From: Leptogranulimonas caecicola
GTDB lineage: Bacteria; Actinomycetota; Coriobacteriia; Coriobacteriales; Atopobiaceae
Assembly (NCBI RefSeq): GCF_023168405.1
Contig: NZ_AP025285.1
Location: 804,001-868,000, forward strand
Direction: 5' to 3'
DNA length: 64,000 nucleotides
The translations under genes and the position numbers were made by a program. The notes below the pieces were generated by a model, which ran no database searches, was not told where the DNA came from, and worked only from the letters and a program-made list of their open reading frames with translations. Every line of letters starts with the position of its first letter. Position 1 is the stretch's first letter. Positions 8,366-17,248 of the stretch are shown here, piece after piece.

Positions 8366-9754
8366 ATGGCAGAGCAGCAGCGGGCCGATTACGGCCGCGA
8401 AGACATCCCCGAGTTGGGCGCTCGGGTGGCTCAGGTGGAAAAGGGCAGTCCTGCCTGGGAGGCCGGCCTTGAGCCGGGCATGATCGTGCGCACGGTCAAT
8501 GGGACCCTGCTGGACGACATCATCACCTGGCGCTGGGAGACCGCAGATGACGAGGTGCAGCTCGAGGTAGAGGTGCCGGGTGAGGAAGGGGTTTTCTCGG
8601 CAACGTTGGAACGCCAGCTGGGAGAACCCTGGGGCCTAAGCTTTACCGACGTCCTCTTCGATGGCGTGCGCACCTGCAAGAACGCCTGTGTCTTTTGTTT
8701 CATGGCCATGTTGCCCAAAGGCCTTCGCGACTCGCTCTACCTGCGCGACGACGACTACCGCCTGAGCTTTTTGCAGGGCAACTTTGTGACCCTCACCAAC
8801 GTGGACGACAAAGACCTGCAGCGCATCCTGGATTTGCGCCTGGAGCCCATGAACGTGTCGCTCCATGCGGTGAGTCCTGAGGCCCGTACCAAGATGATGG
8901 GCAAAAACCAGGCTCGGGGCCTGGAGGTGCTCGAAGCCCTTTGTGAGGCAGGCATCGAAGTCCATGCCCAGATAGTGCTCTGCCCCGGCCTTAACGACGG
9001 CGACGAGCTCATTCGCACCTTGGACTTTGTGGAGGCCCATCCCACCATCACCTCGTTGGCCATAGTGCCCATGGGCTACACCAAGCACTCGCCATTCACC
9101 AAGTCATACTCTGACGACCCGGCCTCAGCTCGTGCCGTCATCGCCCAGGTAGAACCCTATCAAGCCCGTTCGCGCGAAACCACCGGCGCCACGCGCTTCC
9201 AGCTCTCAGACGAGTTTTATGTGGCAGCCAACGTCGCGGTGCCCCCAGCCCAAGACTACGACGGCTATCCTCAGTACTACGACGGTATAGGCATGCTAAG
9301 GAGTTTCATAGACGATACCGGCGCTGTCATGGAAACCATGGCAGACCAGCTCGTTGCTGTGGGCCATGCCTTGGAGGAGCGCGACGAGGAGCTGTTGGTG
9401 GTGTGCGGTAAAGCTGCCGAGAAGGTCTACCAAGAGTACTTGGCGCAGACCCCTTGGGCCCAAAGATCTGCTGCCTTCGCCATTCCCAACGACTACTTTG
9501 GGGGAGACGTCAATGTCACCGGACTCATCGTGGCCCAGGACCTTTTGAAGTATCTGCCCCAAGACCTCCATCACAAAGTGGTGGTGCTGCCCCAGCTCAT
9601 GCTCAACTTCAATGACAACACCTTGGACGGCATGAGCGCCCAAGAGGTGCTCGACGAGCTCTCCTGCCGCGGGGCAGACGTCCTCTTTTTGACCACCCTT
9701 CCTCAAGAATTGTTGGAGGGTCTCTTTAATCACCTGGTGCGCGATCGCAGCTAG
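8366..9754 (+). CDS. DUF512 family protein with PDZ-like and radical-SAM-like parts
   Basis: 462 residues. A PDZ-like N-terminus (GSPAWEAGLEPGMIV) is followed by a CKNACVFCFM cluster motif (CxxxCxxC, as in radical SAM enzymes) and then the DUF512 domain. The family is conserved and often sits before der, as here. Its reaction is not established. The ATG at 8366 is preceded by AAGGAG at 8352-8357; an upstream in-frame ATG at 8312 lacks such a site and would add a poorly conserved leader. A TTCTCGGCA copy lies at 8594-8602 and a reverse copy at 9415-9423. Confidence 0.88.
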   Translation: MAEQQRADYGREDIPELGARVAQVEKGSPAWEAGLEPGMIVRTVNGTLLDDIITWRWETADDEVQLEVEVPGEEGVFSATLERQLGEPWGLSFTDVLFDGVRTCKNACVFCFMAMLPKGLRDSLYLRDDDYRLSFLQGNFVTLTNVDDKDLQRILDLRLEPMNVSLHAVSPEARTKMMGKNQARGLEVLEALCEAGIEVHAQIVLCPGLNDGDELIRTLDFVEAHPTITSLAIVPMGYTKHSPFTKSYSDDPASARAVIAQVEPYQARSRETTGATRFQLSDEFYVAANVAVPPAQDYDGYPQYYDGIGMLRSFIDDTGAVMETMADQLVAVGHALEERDEELLVVCGKAAEKVYQEYLAQTPWAQRSAAFAIPNDYFGGDVNVTGLIVAQDLLKYLPQDLHHKVVVLPQLMLNFNDNTLDGMSAQEVLDELSCRGADVLFLTTLPQELLEGLFNHLVRDRS

Positions 9755-9816
9755 GCTGCGAAAAGGGCATACTATCAACGCTTGGTTGATCGCGCTTAAA
9801 GAAAGTGAGCCTTCCT

Positions 9817-11136
9817 ATGCCAAAGCCCATCGTCGCCATCGTAGGTCGCCCTAATGTGGGCAAGTCTACCCTGGTAAACCGCATAGCCCAAAAGCATGAG
9901 GCTATCGTCCATGAGTCCCGTGGCGTAACCCGTGACCGTTCCTACCACGAGGCCGACTGGAATGGCGTCGATTTCGTGCTTATCGACACCGGCGGCATCG
10001 AGTCTGCCAAGAGCGAGGATGTCTTTTCTAGCCGCATCCGCTCCCAGGCGCTGGCGGCGGCAGACCAAGCAGACGTCATCCTCTTTGTCTGTGACGGCCG
10101 CACGGGCGCCACGGAGGAAGATGAGGCGGTGGCTCGCATCCTGCGCAAGAGCGGCAAGCCGGTGTTTTTGGCGGTCAACAAGGTGGATGACCCCTCAGAC
10201 GAGAGCGCTCTCTGGGACTTCTACTCTTTAGGTCTGGATAACCCCTATCCCATCTCGGCGCTTCATGGCACAGGCACCGGCGACTTGCTGGACGGCCTGG
10301 TGGCAACCTTCCCTGAGGGCGGCTCTTCTGACCAAGACTATGGCGACGTCACCAACATCGCCATTATCGGCCGTCCAAACGTAGGCAAGTCTTCGCTGGT
10401 CAACCGCATCTGCGGCACGGATCGCTCTATCGTGAGCGATGTGGCAGGCACCACCCGGGATGCCGTGGACGTGGTGGTGGAGCATGAGGGAGAGCGGTTT
10501 CGCCTGGTAGACACCGCCGGTATGCGCAAGCGCTCGGTGGTCCATGAAGACGTGGAGTACTACTCCATGGTGCGCGGCCTTCGTGCCATCGACGAGGCAG
10601 ACATTTGCCTTCTGGTCATCGATTCTTCTGAGGGGATGACCGAGCAAGACCAAAAGATCGCTGCCATGGCTATCGAGCGGGGCTGCGGCCTGGTGATCTT
10701 GCTCAACAAGTGGGACCTCATGGACGAGGAGCAGAAGCGCGAAGATTGCCTCATGAGCGTGGAGCGCCGTCTCGACTTTGCCCCCTGGGCCCCCAAGCTA
10801 AGGATCTCTGCGCTTACAGGACGTTCTGTTTCAAAGATCTGGGCCATGGTCGATAGGGTACGTACCAATCGCGCGACGGTGATTCCCACCGCCAAGCTCA
10901 ACGACCTTTTGCAGCAGTTGCGCGAGACCGGCCATACCGTGTCAAAAGACCGCAAGCGCCTCCGGGTGCTCTACGGCACGCAAACCGGCGAGAAGCCCCC
11001 GGTGTTCACCTTCTTCTGTAACGCGCCTGAGCTGGCTGAGGACAACTACCGCCGCTACCTGGAAAACCGCCTGAGGGAAACCTTTGACCTCGAGGGCACG
11101 CCAGTGCGCCTCAGGTTCCGTAGGAAGGACGCGTAA
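9817..11136 (+). CDS. der: Ribosome biogenesis GTPase Der
   Basis: 439 residues. It carries two tandem GTPase domains, each starting GRPNVGKS, with DTGG and NKVD in the first and DTAG and NKWD in the second. The C-terminal KH-like domain holds FTFFCNAPEL. It acts in assembly of the 50S subunit. The ATG at 9817 matches the family start MPKPIVAIVG; a GTG at 9805 in the same frame is an alternative. It is followed 6 nt later by plsY, the usual neighbour. Confidence 0.97.
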   Translation: MPKPIVAIVGRPNVGKSTLVNRIAQKHEAIVHESRGVTRDRSYHEADWNGVDFVLIDTGGIESAKSEDVFSSRIRSQALAAADQADVILFVCDGRTGATEEDEAVARILRKSGKPVFLAVNKVDDPSDESALWDFYSLGLDNPYPISALHGTGTGDLLDGLVATFPEGGSSDQDYGDVTNIAIIGRPNVGKSSLVNRICGTDRSIVSDVAGTTRDAVDVVVEHEGERFRLVDTAGMRKRSVVHEDVEYYSMVRGLRAIDEADICLLVIDSSEGMTEQDQKIAAMAIERGCGLVILLNKWDLMDEEQKREDCLMSVERRLDFAPWAPKLRISALTGRSVSKIWAMVDRVRTNRATVIPTAKLNDLLQQLRETGHTVSKDRKRLRVLYGTQTGEKPPVFTFFCNAPELAEDNYRRYLENRLRETFDLEGTPVRLRFRRKDA

Positions 11137-11142
11137 AGGTCT

Positions 11143-12225
11143 ATGAACACCGGTTTAGTCATTGCGACGCTACTTATCATGCTCGCCGCCTATTGTATCT
11201 GCGGCATTCCCTTTGGCCTCATCTTTTCGAGCCGCAAGGGCGTCGATGTGCGTACCAAGGGCTCTGGCAACATTGGCACCACCAATGTGGCGCGCGCGGT
11301 AGGTGGCGGAACGGCTGCCCTCACGCTGCTCTGCGATGCCGGCAAGGGCTTCATCTCCACCTGGCTGGGTGGCTGGATCTTGGCCGAGCTCTTCTTTGGC
11401 GGAGACCCCTCGCTTCTGGCTCCCGACGCCGCCTATGGCTGGTGCATGGGCTGCATCTTCCTTGCGTGCATCTGCGGCCATATCTTCTCGCCCTACCTGC
11501 ACTTTCGTGGTGGTAAGGGCATTGCGGTGGGCTTTGGCGCCGCACTGGGCTTCTCCTGGCCAATCGCCCTGGGCCTTCTGGTGTGCTGGGGCCTATGCAT
11601 GGCTCCCTCCCGTCGCGTGAGCGTAGGCTCAATCGCGGCGGCCGTTGCCCTGCCGTTCTTGAGCTTTTTCATCTACTACCCGGTAACCTGGGCTTTTGAG
11701 GTGCCCATGATCCTCATTGCCCTCATTGTGGTCTGGGCCCATCGCGACAACATCAAGAAGCTTCGTGACGGCAATGAGGCTCCCATGGCCTTTGCCAATG
11801 ATGCCCAAGATCAAGAGGATACTCTTGCTCCCGAGCCCGCGACCAAGGCTGTCGCCCAAAGCGCTGCTGCCAAAGACGCGGTGACGCAAACTGGCGGTAT
11901 CCCTCGCGATACCCCGCTCGAGCAAGAGGAGCGCGCCATTGTAGACGCAGACGCCAAGGAGGCAGGCCCCGATTCTGTGGCTGCTGTCCAAGAGGCCGCT
12001 CAAGAAGCCGCCGAGAAGGACGCGCAATCCCTTCCTGAGGCAGGTAAGGGGCTCGTCTTTGGTGACGAGGAGAAGGTGAGCGAAGCGGTAGATGATGCTG
12101 CTGCCGCCTTGGAAAAGAGTGCGCAGGCCCAGGAAGCGCAGGCTCAAAAGATAGACGAAGCTGCCGCTCAAGAAGAGGCTCACGTGGCCAAAGAGATGGG
12201 CGATGCGTCTAAGGACGTGCGCTAA
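11143..12225 (+). CDS. plsY: Acyl-phosphate glycerol-3-phosphate acyltransferase with long C-terminal tail
   Basis: 360 residues. Residues 1-205 are a normal PlsY: multiple membrane segments, GSGNIGTTNVAR and FRGGKGIAVG. It transfers the acyl group from acyl-phosphate (made by PlsX, encoded at 45506) to glycerol-3-phosphate. The remaining ~155 residues are an Ala/Glu/Asp/Gln-rich, probably disordered cytoplasmic tail not found in typical ~200-residue PlsY. The tail includes AAEKDA near residue 290, a one-mismatch copy of the repeated DNA word. The stop overlaps the start of gpsA (TAATG). Confidence 0.94.
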   Translation: MNTGLVIATLLIMLAAYCICGIPFGLIFSSRKGVDVRTKGSGNIGTTNVARAVGGGTAALTLLCDAGKGFISTWLGGWILAELFFGGDPSLLAPDAAYGWCMGCIFLACICGHIFSPYLHFRGGKGIAVGFGAALGFSWPIALGLLVCWGLCMAPSRRVSVGSIAAAVALPFLSFFIYYPVTWAFEVPMILIALIVVWAHRDNIKKLRDGNEAPMAFANDAQDQEDTLAPEPATKAVAQSAAAKDAVTQTGGIPRDTPLEQEERAIVDADAKEAGPDSVAAVQEAAQEAAEKDAQSLPEAGKGLVFGDEEKVSEAVDDAAAALEKSAQAQEAQAQKIDEAAAQEEAHVAKEMGDASKDVR

Positions 12226-13292
12226 TGGTGGCGCGCATCAGTGATGTCAAGGGTCCGGTAGTGCAAAAAGTGGCCGTCATTGGCATGGGCTCTTGGGGCA
12301 CTGCAGCTGCTGGCATGGTAGGCAGGCGTTGCCTCGAGGTGGTGGGCTGGGCTCACGAAGAAGAGGTGGCCAAGGGCATCACTCGCCATTCGGTGAACCC
12401 CCTCTACCTGTCAAACTACCAGTTGCCCCCCAATGTAGTTGCCACAACTTCCCTCCAAGAAGCCTTGAAGGGAGCCCAAGCAGTGGTGCTTTGCGTTCCT
12501 TCTGCTTTCATTCGCGCCACTGCCCGCCAGATGGCTCCTTATCTGGCGGAGGATGTGCCTGTGGTGGTGCTCACTAAGGGCATCGAGCCAGGTACCTGTA
12601 TGCTTATGACCCAGGTGGCTGCAGATGAGCTGGGTGGCCAAGAGCGCCTTGCCTGCTTGAGCGGTCCTACCCATGCCGAGGAAATCTGCCAAGGTAAGCC
12701 TGCCGCTGCGGTCATTGCTGCTCATAAGCCAGAGGTGGCCCGGCTCTTCCGCGAACTGTTCCTGTCTCCTGCCTTCCGCGCCTATGTGGGCGAGGATATG
12801 GTGGGTGTCGAGGTATGCGGCGCTGTGAAGAACGTGGTGGCCATTGCCTGCGGCATTTCTAAAGGCCTTAACTTGGGGGATAATACCATCTCGGTATTGA
12901 TGACCCGCGGCCTTGCAGAGATTGGCCGTCTGGTGGCTGCCATGGGTGGAGACCCTCTCACCTGCATGGGCCTTGCCGGTATGGGCGACCTTATCACCAC
13001 CTGCACTTCGCCTCACTCGCGCAACCGCACCTTTGGCACTCAGCTGGTAGAAGGGGAGACTCTGGAGAGCTACCAGGCACGCACCCACATGGTGGTGGAA
13101 GGCGCTGCCTCGGTGGTCTCCGCTCATGAGCTGGCTCAGAACCTGGGAGTGGATATGCCTGTGGTCTCGGCTGTCTATCGCGTGCTCTATGAACACTCAG
13201 CGCTTCAAGATGAGATGTGGCGTTTGCTTGACCGTAGCCCCTATGATGAGTTCTATGGCATGGATACTGCTCAGGCCTCGCCTCTGTCCTAG
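12225..13292 (+). CDS. gpsA: Glycerol-3-phosphate dehydrogenase [NAD(P)+]
   Basis: 355 residues. The N-terminal nucleotide-binding motif is GMGSWGTAAA. The catalytic Lys is in AVKNVVAIACGISKG and the substrate-binding SRNRTFG follows. It makes sn-glycerol-3-phosphate, the acceptor used by PlsY, whose gene overlaps it by 1 nt. The first ~15 residues before VAVIGMG are longer than usual; a start further in is possible, but the TAATG overlap supports the given one. Confidence 0.95.
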   Translation: MVARISDVKGPVVQKVAVIGMGSWGTAAAGMVGRRCLEVVGWAHEEEVAKGITRHSVNPLYLSNYQLPPNVVATTSLQEALKGAQAVVLCVPSAFIRATARQMAPYLAEDVPVVVLTKGIEPGTCMLMTQVAADELGGQERLACLSGPTHAEEICQGKPAAAVIAAHKPEVARLFRELFLSPAFRAYVGEDMVGVEVCGAVKNVVAIACGISKGLNLGDNTISVLMTRGLAEIGRLVAAMGGDPLTCMGLAGMGDLITTCTSPHSRNRTFGTQLVEGETLESYQARTHMVVEGAASVVSAHELAQNLGVDMPVVSAVYRVLYEHSALQDEMWRLLDRSPYDEFYGMDTAQASPLS

Positions 13293-13306
13293 AAAGGATA
13301 TGTCCT

Positions 13307-13990
13307 ATGGAATTCACGGATACCTGCGGGATCGCCCCTTCCATTTTGTCCGCCAACCAACTCACCCTGGGTGAGGACTTGGACTCCATCGCGACCGCAG
13401 ACGTCATTCACGTGGATGTCATGGACGGCCACTTTGTGCCCAACGTAAACTTTGGGCCTTCGCTGGTGGCGGCCGTAAAGCAGGGCACCTCCTTACCGGT
13501 AGACGTGCATCTTATGGTCTCCAATCCAGACGACACTTTAGGCGGGTATCTGGATGCTGGTGCAGACTACGTGAGCTTTCATATGGAAGCCGCTCGTCAC
13601 GCCCACCGCATGGTGTCTCAAATCAAGGCAGCTGGCGCCAAGGCAGCGGTGGCACTCAACCCGGGCACTTCACTGGCCTCGCTCGATGCCATCCTGTCGG
13701 ATCTCGATATGGTGCTTCTCATGACGGTTGACCCTGGCTTTGGCGGCCAGTCGTTTATCGACAACTGCCTGCCAAAGATCCAAGAGCTGTCCCATATGTG
13801 CAAGGTCCGCTGCCTATCTCCCATTATCGAAGTAGACGGCGGTATCAAAGCTTCCAACATCGCCCAGGTGGCACAAGCTGGAGCCACGCTCTTTGTGGCG
13901 GGCTCCTCGGTCTTTGGCGCCCCTGATCGCGCTGCCGCCATCCAAGAGCTTCGCCAGCTGGCAAATGACGCTACCGCGCTCCATGCCTAA
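13307..13990 (+). CDS. rpe: Ribulose-phosphate 3-epimerase
   Basis: 227 residues, a TIM barrel of normal length. Family motifs are HVDVMDGHFVPN (metal His and catalytic Asp), VHLMV, MTVDPGFGGQ and EVDGGIK. It interconverts ribulose-5-phosphate and xylulose-5-phosphate. An AAAGGA RBS lies upstream of the ATG, and the gene starts 14 nt after gpsA. An 83-nt gap without visible features follows. Confidence 0.96.
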   Translation: MEFTDTCGIAPSILSANQLTLGEDLDSIATADVIHVDVMDGHFVPNVNFGPSLVAAVKQGTSLPVDVHLMVSNPDDTLGGYLDAGADYVSFHMEAARHAHRMVSQIKAAGAKAAVALNPGTSLASLDAILSDLDMVLLMTVDPGFGGQSFIDNCLPKIQELSHMCKVRCLSPIIEVDGGIKASNIAQVAQAGATLFVAGSSVFGAPDRAAAIQELRQLANDATALHA

Positions 13991-14073
13991 GGGCTTCTGC
14001 CACTTACTTTTGCGCCGGTCTGCCGCAGTGTAGGCCGCGCCCTTTCTATGAGTTCGACTTCTCAAGGACTTCT

Positions 14074-15300
14074 ATGACCGTTTCGTCCTTTGTGTACCTT
14101 GACTACGCCGCCTCCGCGCCCCTTCGCCCGGAGGCAGTGGCAGCTCGATCTGCCTATGAGGCGCTGCCCTGTGCCTGCGCCAACCCCAATTCGCTCCATA
14201 CCCTGGGTCGCCAAGCCGCCTCTCACTTAGAGCAGGCTCGCCGAACCTTAGCCAAATGTCTGAGCGGGGGCTTTCGACCCATGGACGTGGCCTTTGCCGG
14301 TGGTGGCACAGAGGCCAACAACCTGGCAGTGATCGGTTTGGCAGAGGGCTGCCGAGAAGCCCATCCCTCCCGGCGTCGGGTGCTTTTGGGGGCTACCGAG
14401 CACGACTCGGTGTTGGACCTGGTCTCGCCCCTCAAAGCCCGAGGCTTTGAGGTGAGTCTGGTAGCGCCTCATCCAGATGGCTCCATAGACGCTGCCTCCC
14501 TTGAGTCCCATCTGTCAGATGACGTGGCCCTGGTAAGCCTCATGGCGGCCAACAACGAGACGGGCGTGGTGGCAAACCTCCCAGAGCTCGCCGCGGCCGT
14601 CCATGGTGCGGGGGCACTCTTTCACAGCGATGCCATCCAAGCCTTTGGGCGCATTCCTTTGGACCTTTCTGGGGTAGATGCGGTGACTCTGGCAGGTCAC
14701 AAGATCGGCGCTCCTGTAGGCACTGCGGCTTTTGCCATCAAAAATCGTACTCCCTATAGGCCGCAGTCCTTTGGCGGCGGTCAAGAGGGCGGCCGTCGGC
14801 CAGGCACGCAAGACGTAGCAGGGGCCTGTGCCCTGGCTGCCACGGCTGCCTATTGCATGGAGCATCTGAGCCAGGTGCGCCCCCTGGTGGCCTCTCGAGC
14901 TCGCCATGTCTACCAGCGTCTTTGTGCTCCTGGCACCCATATTGTGCCCACGGCGGGCACTGCGGTGGGAGATGACAGGCTGCCTGGCGTGGTCTCGGTG
15001 ATGGTGGAGTCCTATGAGTCGGAGCAGCTCATCTTGGAGCTGGATAACCTGGGTTACGAGGTGTCTGCGGGCTCTGCCTGCAGCTCTGGCTCCCTCGATC
15101 CTTCCCACGTGCTCTCTGCCATGGGTATAGGCCGCACCTTGGCATTGGGCTCGCTGCGCATCTCCTTTGACGAGCGTGTGAGCCTCGAAGAGCTGAACGG
15201 CTTTTGCGACGCATTGCTGGCCATCGTGGCCAAGGCGCACCCCACCTGTGCAAAGAACGATGTGGCAGGGTTTTGCAGGAGCCAAGGAAGCCGTCCATGA
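14074..15300 (+). CDS. Cysteine desulfurase (NifS/IscS class V aminotransferase)
   Basis: 408 residues. The PLP lysine is in LAGHKIGAPVG and the catalytic cysteine loop is SAGSACSSGSLDPSHV. The start YLDYAASAP is typical. The gene overlaps mnmA by 4 nt, so its likely job is to supply persulfide sulfur for tRNA 2-thiouridine synthesis; a wider Fe-S role cannot be excluded. A TGCCGAGAA copy at 14350-14358 is read in a different frame (Cys-Arg-Glu) from the common Ala-Glu-Lys. Confidence 0.92.
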   Translation: MTVSSFVYLDYAASAPLRPEAVAARSAYEALPCACANPNSLHTLGRQAASHLEQARRTLAKCLSGGFRPMDVAFAGGGTEANNLAVIGLAEGCREAHPSRRRVLLGATEHDSVLDLVSPLKARGFEVSLVAPHPDGSIDAASLESHLSDDVALVSLMAANNETGVVANLPELAAAVHGAGALFHSDAIQAFGRIPLDLSGVDAVTLAGHKIGAPVGTAAFAIKNRTPYRPQSFGGGQEGGRRPGTQDVAGACALAATAAYCMEHLSQVRPLVASRARHVYQRLCAPGTHIVPTAGTAVGDDRLPGVVSVMVESYESEQLILELDNLGYEVSAGSACSSGSLDPSHVLSAMGIGRTLALGSLRISFDERVSLEELNGFCDALLAIVAKAHPTCAKNDVAGFCRSQGSRP

Positions 15301-16364
15301 AGGTGGTAGTGGGCCTTTCTGGAGGGGTGGACTCCAGCTGTGCGGTGGCTCGTCTCAAAGAAGCAGGCCATGAGGTGGTGGCAGCCACGCTGCTCATGCA
15401 GCAGGGCGATGTCTCGGTGCCCTCCAAAGAGTCTTTGGCCCAAGCTCAGGAGCTTTGCGGCACGTTGGGAGTCCCTTTCATAGCCCGGCCCATGGATGAG
15501 GCTTTTTCTCGGCAGGTGTTGGATCCTTTTGTAGACGCCTATCTTTCGGGAAAGACGCCCAGTCCCTGCGTGGCATGCAACCGCTATGTGAAGGTTGCAG
15601 GGCTAATGGCCATCGCCGACGAGGTAGGGGCAGACAAAGTGGCCACAGGCCACTACATCTCGCTGATAGAAGGCGAAGACGGGCAGGTGCGGTTGGCACG
15701 CGGCGCCGATAGGGCAAAGGATCAAAGCTATTTTTTGTGCCAGCTGCCGCCGGAGTGGGTGCCAAGGCTCATGGCTCCTTTGGCTGCCAGCACCAAAGAC
15801 CAGGTGAGAGCCTATGCCAAAGAGGCATCCCTCAAGGTGGCAGAGGCGCCGGACTCCCAAGGGGTGTGCTTTGCGCCTCAGGGAGACTACCGGGCCTTCT
15901 TGGTCTCGCGACGCCCGGACGCCTTCGAGCCTGGAGACATCGTGAATGAAGAGGGCCAGGTAGTGGGACATCATTCTGGTGTAGCGGGTTTCACGGTAGG
16001 GCAGCGTAAGGGGCTTGCCATCACCGATGGCGCTGGGCCCTACTTTGTGACCTCGGTGGATGCCAGTGCGCGCCGGGTGCAGGTGGCTCGGCAAAAACCA
16101 CCCCGTACCACCAGCTTTTTGGTGGGAGACCTGGTAACCACCATGGATCTTTCAAGCTTGGATCCCTCGCAGCTGAGCGTCCAAACCCACTATCGGGCCT
16201 ATGCGGTGCCGGCTTGCGTGAGAGCTTTAGGCGACGGGCTATGGCAGGTCCAGGTGGAGGAGCCGGGCATTCTGGGAGTGCCGGGACAGACGGCGGCCTT
16301 CTACCAGGGCGACGTGGTAGTGGGCGGCGCTACCATAGAAGATGAGAGACCCATTGATGACTAG
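15297..16364 (+). CDS. mnmA: tRNA-specific 2-thiouridylase
   Basis: 355 residues. The PP-loop is GLSGGVDSS at residues 6-14. The catalytic cysteines are in PSPCVACNR and DSQGVCFAP. The enzyme activates U34 of Glu/Gln/Lys tRNAs with ATP and inserts sulfur. The ATG at 15297 overlaps the stop of the cysteine desulfurase gene, giving a sulfur donor-acceptor pair. A TTCTCGGCA copy lies at 15506-15514 in a frame coding Ser-Arg-Gln. Confidence 0.96.
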   Translation: MKVVVGLSGGVDSSCAVARLKEAGHEVVAATLLMQQGDVSVPSKESLAQAQELCGTLGVPFIARPMDEAFSRQVLDPFVDAYLSGKTPSPCVACNRYVKVAGLMAIADEVGADKVATGHYISLIEGEDGQVRLARGADRAKDQSYFLCQLPPEWVPRLMAPLAASTKDQVRAYAKEASLKVAEAPDSQGVCFAPQGDYRAFLVSRRPDAFEPGDIVNEEGQVVGHHSGVAGFTVGQRKGLAITDGAGPYFVTSVDASARRVQVARQKPPRTTSFLVGDLVTTMDLSSLDPSQLSVQTHYRAYAVPACVRALGDGLWQVQVEEPGILGVPGQTAAFYQGDVVVGGATIEDERPIDD

Positions 16365-16375
16365 AGGGGAAGCCC

Positions 16376-17167
16376 ATGCGCGTTAAAGACATCGAGGCGT
16401 TGCTCTACCAGCGTTTTCCAGCCCATCAGGCGGAGGGCTGGGACCACATTGGGCTTTCGGTGGGAGACCCTGGTGCCAAAGTCACAGGCATCGCCTGTGC
16501 GCTGGACCCTCTGCCCCAGACCATCAAGGATGCCAAAGACCAAGGGTGTAATGTGCTGGTCACCCATCACCCGGCATATCTGGATGCGCCTCGTCTCATT
16601 ACCCCTGAGGCTGCCACCTCGTCGCTGGCTGCCCAGAGCATTTGGTGCGCCATCGAGCATCAGGTCTCTCTCATCGCCATGCACACCAACTTGGATCGCT
16701 CTTCGGCAGCCCTCACGCTGCCCTCGCAGCTCACCGGTTTCCCCTTCATGGGCAGGCTCCAGGCCCCCGACGGTTATGGATGCATTCTTGACGCCACGGG
16801 CTTCACGCTGGCTCAGGTAGCCGAGCGTTTTGGCCATGCTTATGGCGCCATACCCACCATCTACGGGCAGGCAGACCGTCCTATAGCCAAGGTGGGATTC
16901 TCCTCAGGCTCTCTGGGAGACATCGGTCTGGACGCCGTGGCTGCCGGCTGCGACGCTGTGGTCTCTGGGGAAGCGTCCTATCATCGCATCCTGGACCTTA
17001 CGGCCAGAGGATGCGAGGTTATACTGTTGGGGCACGATGTCTCAGAGCTGCCCTATGCGCAACTTTTGGCGCTTACCCTGGCAGACCTAAGCCTGCAGGT
17101 GCCGGTGGTAACCTTGAGCGAGTCGGCCCGCTGGAGCTTGCTGCTCGACAGCGACGCGGTAGGTTAG
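16376..17167 (+). CDS. Nif3-like dinuclear metal centre protein
   Basis: 263 residues. Metal-ligand motifs of the Nif3/YqfO family are visible: WDHIGLSVGD, VTHHPAYL, HTNLD, and a C-terminal pair ASYHRILD with GHDVSE. The compact length means the central PII-like insert of YqfO is absent. The function of the family is poorly defined; it forms toroidal hexamers. The next gene encodes a coiled-coil zinc-ribbon protein, the common neighbour. Confidence 0.9.
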   Translation: MRVKDIEALLYQRFPAHQAEGWDHIGLSVGDPGAKVTGIACALDPLPQTIKDAKDQGCNVLVTHHPAYLDAPRLITPEAATSSLAAQSIWCAIEHQVSLIAMHTNLDRSSAALTLPSQLTGFPFMGRLQAPDGYGCILDATGFTLAQVAERFGHAYGAIPTIYGQADRPIAKVGFSSGSLGDIGLDAVAAGCDAVVSGEASYHRILDLTARGCEVILLGHDVSELPYAQLLALTLADLSLQVPVVTLSESARWSLLLDSDAVG

Positions 17168-17248
17168 GCAGTGCGGGTTTCTCGGCTAAGGCGTCTCAAT
17201 CGTGCACTCTACAACGGCATGCACCAGAATCGAAGGGGAGATCGTCCA

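Noticed and set aside
9746-9760. CGCAGC-TAG-GCTGCG hairpin at the end of the DUF512 gene
   Set aside because: A short stem with no T-run on either strand; not a convincing terminator.
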